A stretch of DNA of 64,000 bases, taken from Epilithonimonas zeae. Lineage in GTDB: Bacteria > Bacteroidota > Bacteroidia > Flavobacteriales > Weeksellaceae. Shown in pieces: positions 62,083 through 64,000 of this stretch (positions are counted from its first letter, which is position 1; each line of letters starts with the position of its first letter). The notes beneath the pieces are model-generated. The model saw nothing but the letters and a program-made list of their open reading frames with translations, ran no database searches and was not told the origin of the DNA. Position numbers and translations under genes: made by a program. The stretch spans positions 1,302,001-1,366,000 of the forward strand of contig NZ_CP075338.1 of assembly GCF_023278365.1 (NCBI RefSeq). Direction: 5' to 3'.

Positions 62083-62719
62083 ACATCATCCAGATAATCA
62101 TAGCAGCCAATGCTAAAAATATAAATATAGAAACCAGTCGTTTAGATTGATTTTCTTTTTTTGCAGGTTTCTTGAAAGATTCAGATGGATTGTTTAAAGA
62201 TTCTTTTTCATCAATTGTAGATTCTGATTCTGCTAATTCTGTAATTGTAATTCCCTGAACAATTGTTTTATGAAGAACAGTATTTGTCGCGTGGAGCAAA
62301 ATCTGGAATTTCCCTTGAGAATCAAATTCTTTTATTCTAATCGTCCTTTCACCATTCGGTTTTTCTAATCCAAAAGGAACAATTTTTACCAAGTCCGCAT
62401 CATAAGTATTCCAATAAATAGTAATTTCCTCACCTTTTATTGCTCGGATTTTACTAGCAGAAAAATTCTTGATTTTCGGAGGAAGAATACTTTTCACATT
62501 TCTCTGCTGACTGGAGAGATTTTGGTCATACAACTTTCGTCGTCCATCATCCATCAAAGTTTCATAAGCTTCCTTGATCTCTTTGAATCTATCAGAAAAG
62601 AACTCATCATTATCATTTTTATCCGGATGATATTTCAGAGACAATTTTCTGTAGGCTTTTTTGATGTCTTCTGCAGAAGCATTTTGAGGAATTCCGAGAA
62701 AGTAATAGTAATCCTTCAC
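62075..62719 (-). CDS. J-domain membrane protein
   Basis: 214 aa. N-terminal J domain (residues 1-68: [32 protein letters not shown] with the HPD motif, [19 protein letters not shown]) that stimulates Hsp70 ATPase. The middle region holds a beta-sandwich-like [20 protein letters not shown] and [18 protein letters not shown], a fibronectin-like layout. One C-terminal transmembrane helix ([17 protein letters not shown]) is the anchor. It lacks the zinc domain of true DnaJ. Convergent with the small Cys-rich gene. Confidence 0.85.
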   Translation of the reverse strand: MKDYYYFLGIPQNASAEDIKKAYRKLSLKYHPDKNDNDEFFSDRFKEIKEAYETLMDDGRRKLYDQNLSSQQRNVKSILPPKIKNFSASKIRAIKGEEITIYWNTYDADLVKIVPFGLEKPNGERTIRIKEFDSQGKFQILLHATNTVLHKTIVQGITITELAESESTIDEKESLNNPSESFKKPAKKENQSKRLVSIFIFLALAAMIIWMMFN

Positions 62720-62903
62720 AAAGCAAATTTAATGATTCCGTTTATTTTAATAACACTCAAAAATTAATTTCTCACTAATTTCACGGATTATGCAGATAGA
62801 AAATCAGCAAAACTTGCCCGGTTTGCGAGAAATAAAAGCAAAAAAAAACGAAAAGCAATCACTTTCCGTTTTTCTTAACAATTTAATTTAATTTTTTAAA
62901 AAA

Positions 62904-63143
62904 TTATTCTGCAGTTCTTGGTTTGCAGCATCCTCTTCCAAATTGCGCTCTCACTTTCTCCTTCAAAGAGTTGTATTCTTCGTCATTCATCGTTCTAATT
63001 CTGTCTGCAAAACCGAACGGTGTTCTTTCCTTCACATCATATTCGTCGAAGATTCCTCTTACGAATGCTTTTCTTTTTTGCGCTTTTTTGGCGATGATTG
63101 CGATAGCTGCTAAACCTGCGATGGCTAAAATTCCTTTTTTCAT
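62904..63143 (-). CDS. 79-aa membrane-anchored small protein
   Basis: A hydrophobic N-terminus (KGILAIAGLAAIAIIAKKAQ) is followed by a charged region with FDEYDVKERTPFGFADRIRT and KEKVRAQFGRGCCKPRTAE, a Cys pair near the end. No family recognised. Single leftward gene; a GC-rich intergenic element lies upstream at 63212. Confidence 0.6.
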   Translation of the reverse strand: MKKGILAIAGLAAIAIIAKKAQKRKAFVRGIFDEYDVKERTPFGFADRIRTMNDEEYNSLKEKVRAQFGRGCCKPRTAE

Positions 63144-63211
63144 TTTTTTAAAGTTTTACGTTTTACATTTAGGAAGACGCAGACCTAAATCTTTTACTTT
63201 AAATAATTATT

Positions 63212-63292
63212 GGGGCGCCTTTATCCGCCCTCCGTTCCCACTTTTTTTTAGCAAAACAAAAAATAGCTCCACTCAGTTCGGGGCGCGCTGCG
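63212..63292. repeat. GC-rich intergenic element
   Basis: TGGGGCGCCTTTATCCGCCC at the start and AAAATAGCTCC then CAGTTCGGGGCGCGCTGCG at the end, strongly GC-rich against an AT-rich background. It shares the AATAGCTCC motif with the element at 56785-56876. Confidence 0.45.
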
Positions 63293-63363
63293 AAAGTAAT
63301 TTTCTCACAATTTCAAATATTATTAATTATAGTTACTTTTGTTTATAAGTCAATCACATTAAA

Positions 63364-63870
63364 ATGAAAATAATCATATCGATATTTATACTACTTTTGA
63401 CCAGCAACATTTTTTTCTCTCAAGATTTAAGACTATATACTCCTATATTAATAGTCAATGCTAAAGACACAATAATTGATGGGAATAAAGTTAATAAAGT
63501 AGTTGCTGACTATTACAATCCCGATTTTAAGAAGATGGAAAAAGAGTATTTGAGATATGATTCCAATTCTCAAGTAGTAGAAATTTATGATAAGAAATCA
63601 AACTTTTTTAAGCCTTTTATTAATCTGAAATTTCAAGGAGAAACTATAGAAAATTATTTCGGAATGTTTAAATATTTCAAAATAATTCAGAACACGAAAA
63701 ATGAATTTAAAACCTCATCCGCGACCGGTAATTTTCCAAGTCATTTTGAAAAAATTAATTCTATTGAGATCTTACAAAAAGAAAAAAGGTATTTAATATT
63801 AAAATTTAATTACTCAGATATTTATGGCTTCAGGGGTTTTGGAGTTTTAAGCTTAACAGATTTTCAATAA
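63364..63870 (+). CDS. secreted protein of unknown function
   Basis: A 168-aa protein with signal peptide MKIIISIFILLLTSNIFFSQ. The rest is a small beta-rich domain (LYTPILIVNAKDTIIDGNKV, NKVVADYYNPDFKKMEKEY, YFKIIQNTKNEFKTSS) without recognised family. The next gene starts about 78 bases later in the same direction. Confidence 0.55.
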   Translation: MKIIISIFILLLTSNIFFSQDLRLYTPILIVNAKDTIIDGNKVNKVVADYYNPDFKKMEKEYLRYDSNSQVVEIYDKKSNFFKPFINLKFQGETIENYFGMFKYFKIIQNTKNEFKTSSATGNFPSHFEKINSIEILQKEKRYLILKFNYSDIYGFRGFGVLSLTDFQ

Positions 63871-63947
63871 AACACTTAAACAAAAAACCTTGCCCATCCC
63901 AAAGCTTTTATTTTAATAGTTTTCATTACTTTGTCGAAAACACCTTT

Positions 63948-64000
63948 ATGTACAAATTATTATTTCTTGTAATTTCCAGCATTTGTTTCAGTCAAAAAAA
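63948..64000 (+). CDS. start of a secreted protein, cut by the window end
   Basis: ATG at 63948 begins a typical signal peptide (MYKLLFLVISSICFSQ) and the frame runs off the window. A TTACTTTG near-consensus -7 box lies at about 63927-63934. Product unknown. Confidence 0.5.
   Translation, partial: MYKLLFLVISSICFSQK

Overview
The window looks like the chromosome of a member of the Bacteroidota, class Flavobacteriia, close to Chryseobacterium. The evidence is the low GC content, TAnnTTTG-type -7 promoter elements close to start codons with no Shine-Dalgarno sequences, type IX secretion C-terminal sorting domains, a two-gene KdpD arrangement, and lipoproteins and signal peptides of flavobacterial style. 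No rRNA, tRNA or CRISPR array was seen.

Layout. 1-3.8 kb: leftward genes for small secreted proteins, lipoproteins and one membrane protein, plus one gene remnant. 4.1-15.5 kb: a leftward potassium-uptake cluster. It holds a sigma-54 response regulator, a 119-aa protein, three tiny membrane proteins (one is KdpF), kdpA, kdpB, kdpC, a beta-barrel porin, a KdpD sensor domain and a separate histidine kinase. Nearly every gap in this cluster holds a purine/pyrimidine-arm palindromic repeat. One copy lies in frame inside kdpB, and a four-helix-bundle (S23-type) gene sits antisense between kdpB and kdpA.

15.6-17.0 kb is mnmE. Its 3' end is the attachment site of a 29-kb integrative element (17012-46165), bounded by imperfect 16-bp repeats that both encode Cys-Ile-Gly-Lys-stop. 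The left end of the element carries integrase, a small HTH protein, a VapE-like ATPase, a Toprim primase, a winged-helix protein, an iteron-like cluster and two inverted repeats. The rest is a defence island: two unknown nuclease-like proteins; a sigma factor coupled to a nuclease-dead, truncated Cas12f homologue with a candidate guide RNA; an XRE controller with a palindromic operator; an RloC-like anticodon nuclease; a PD-(D/E)xK-like protein; and one long operon of hsdM-hsdS, two DUF262 proteins, hsdR and a Septu-like ATPase/HNH pair.

46.2-64 kb is ordinary chromosome: two secreted proteins, tyrS, a fatty acid desaturase, a DUF3592 protein, a 2OG-Fe(II) oxygenase, a carboxylesterase, Xaa-Pro aminopeptidase, two esterases, rbfA, a LolC/E-like permease, two tandem secreted endonuclease I genes with type IX sorting domains, an SGNH hydrolase, a tiny Cys/Lys-rich protein, a J-domain membrane protein and small unknowns.

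The most exciting locus is 25.1-27.2 kb. A Cas12f-like protein that has lost RuvC-I Asp, RuvC-II Glu and the whole RuvC-III/zinc-ribbon end starts one base after the stop codon of a 271-aa sigma factor. It is followed by a structured region that reads like a single guide RNA. This fits RNA-guided transcription initiation rather than DNA cleavage.
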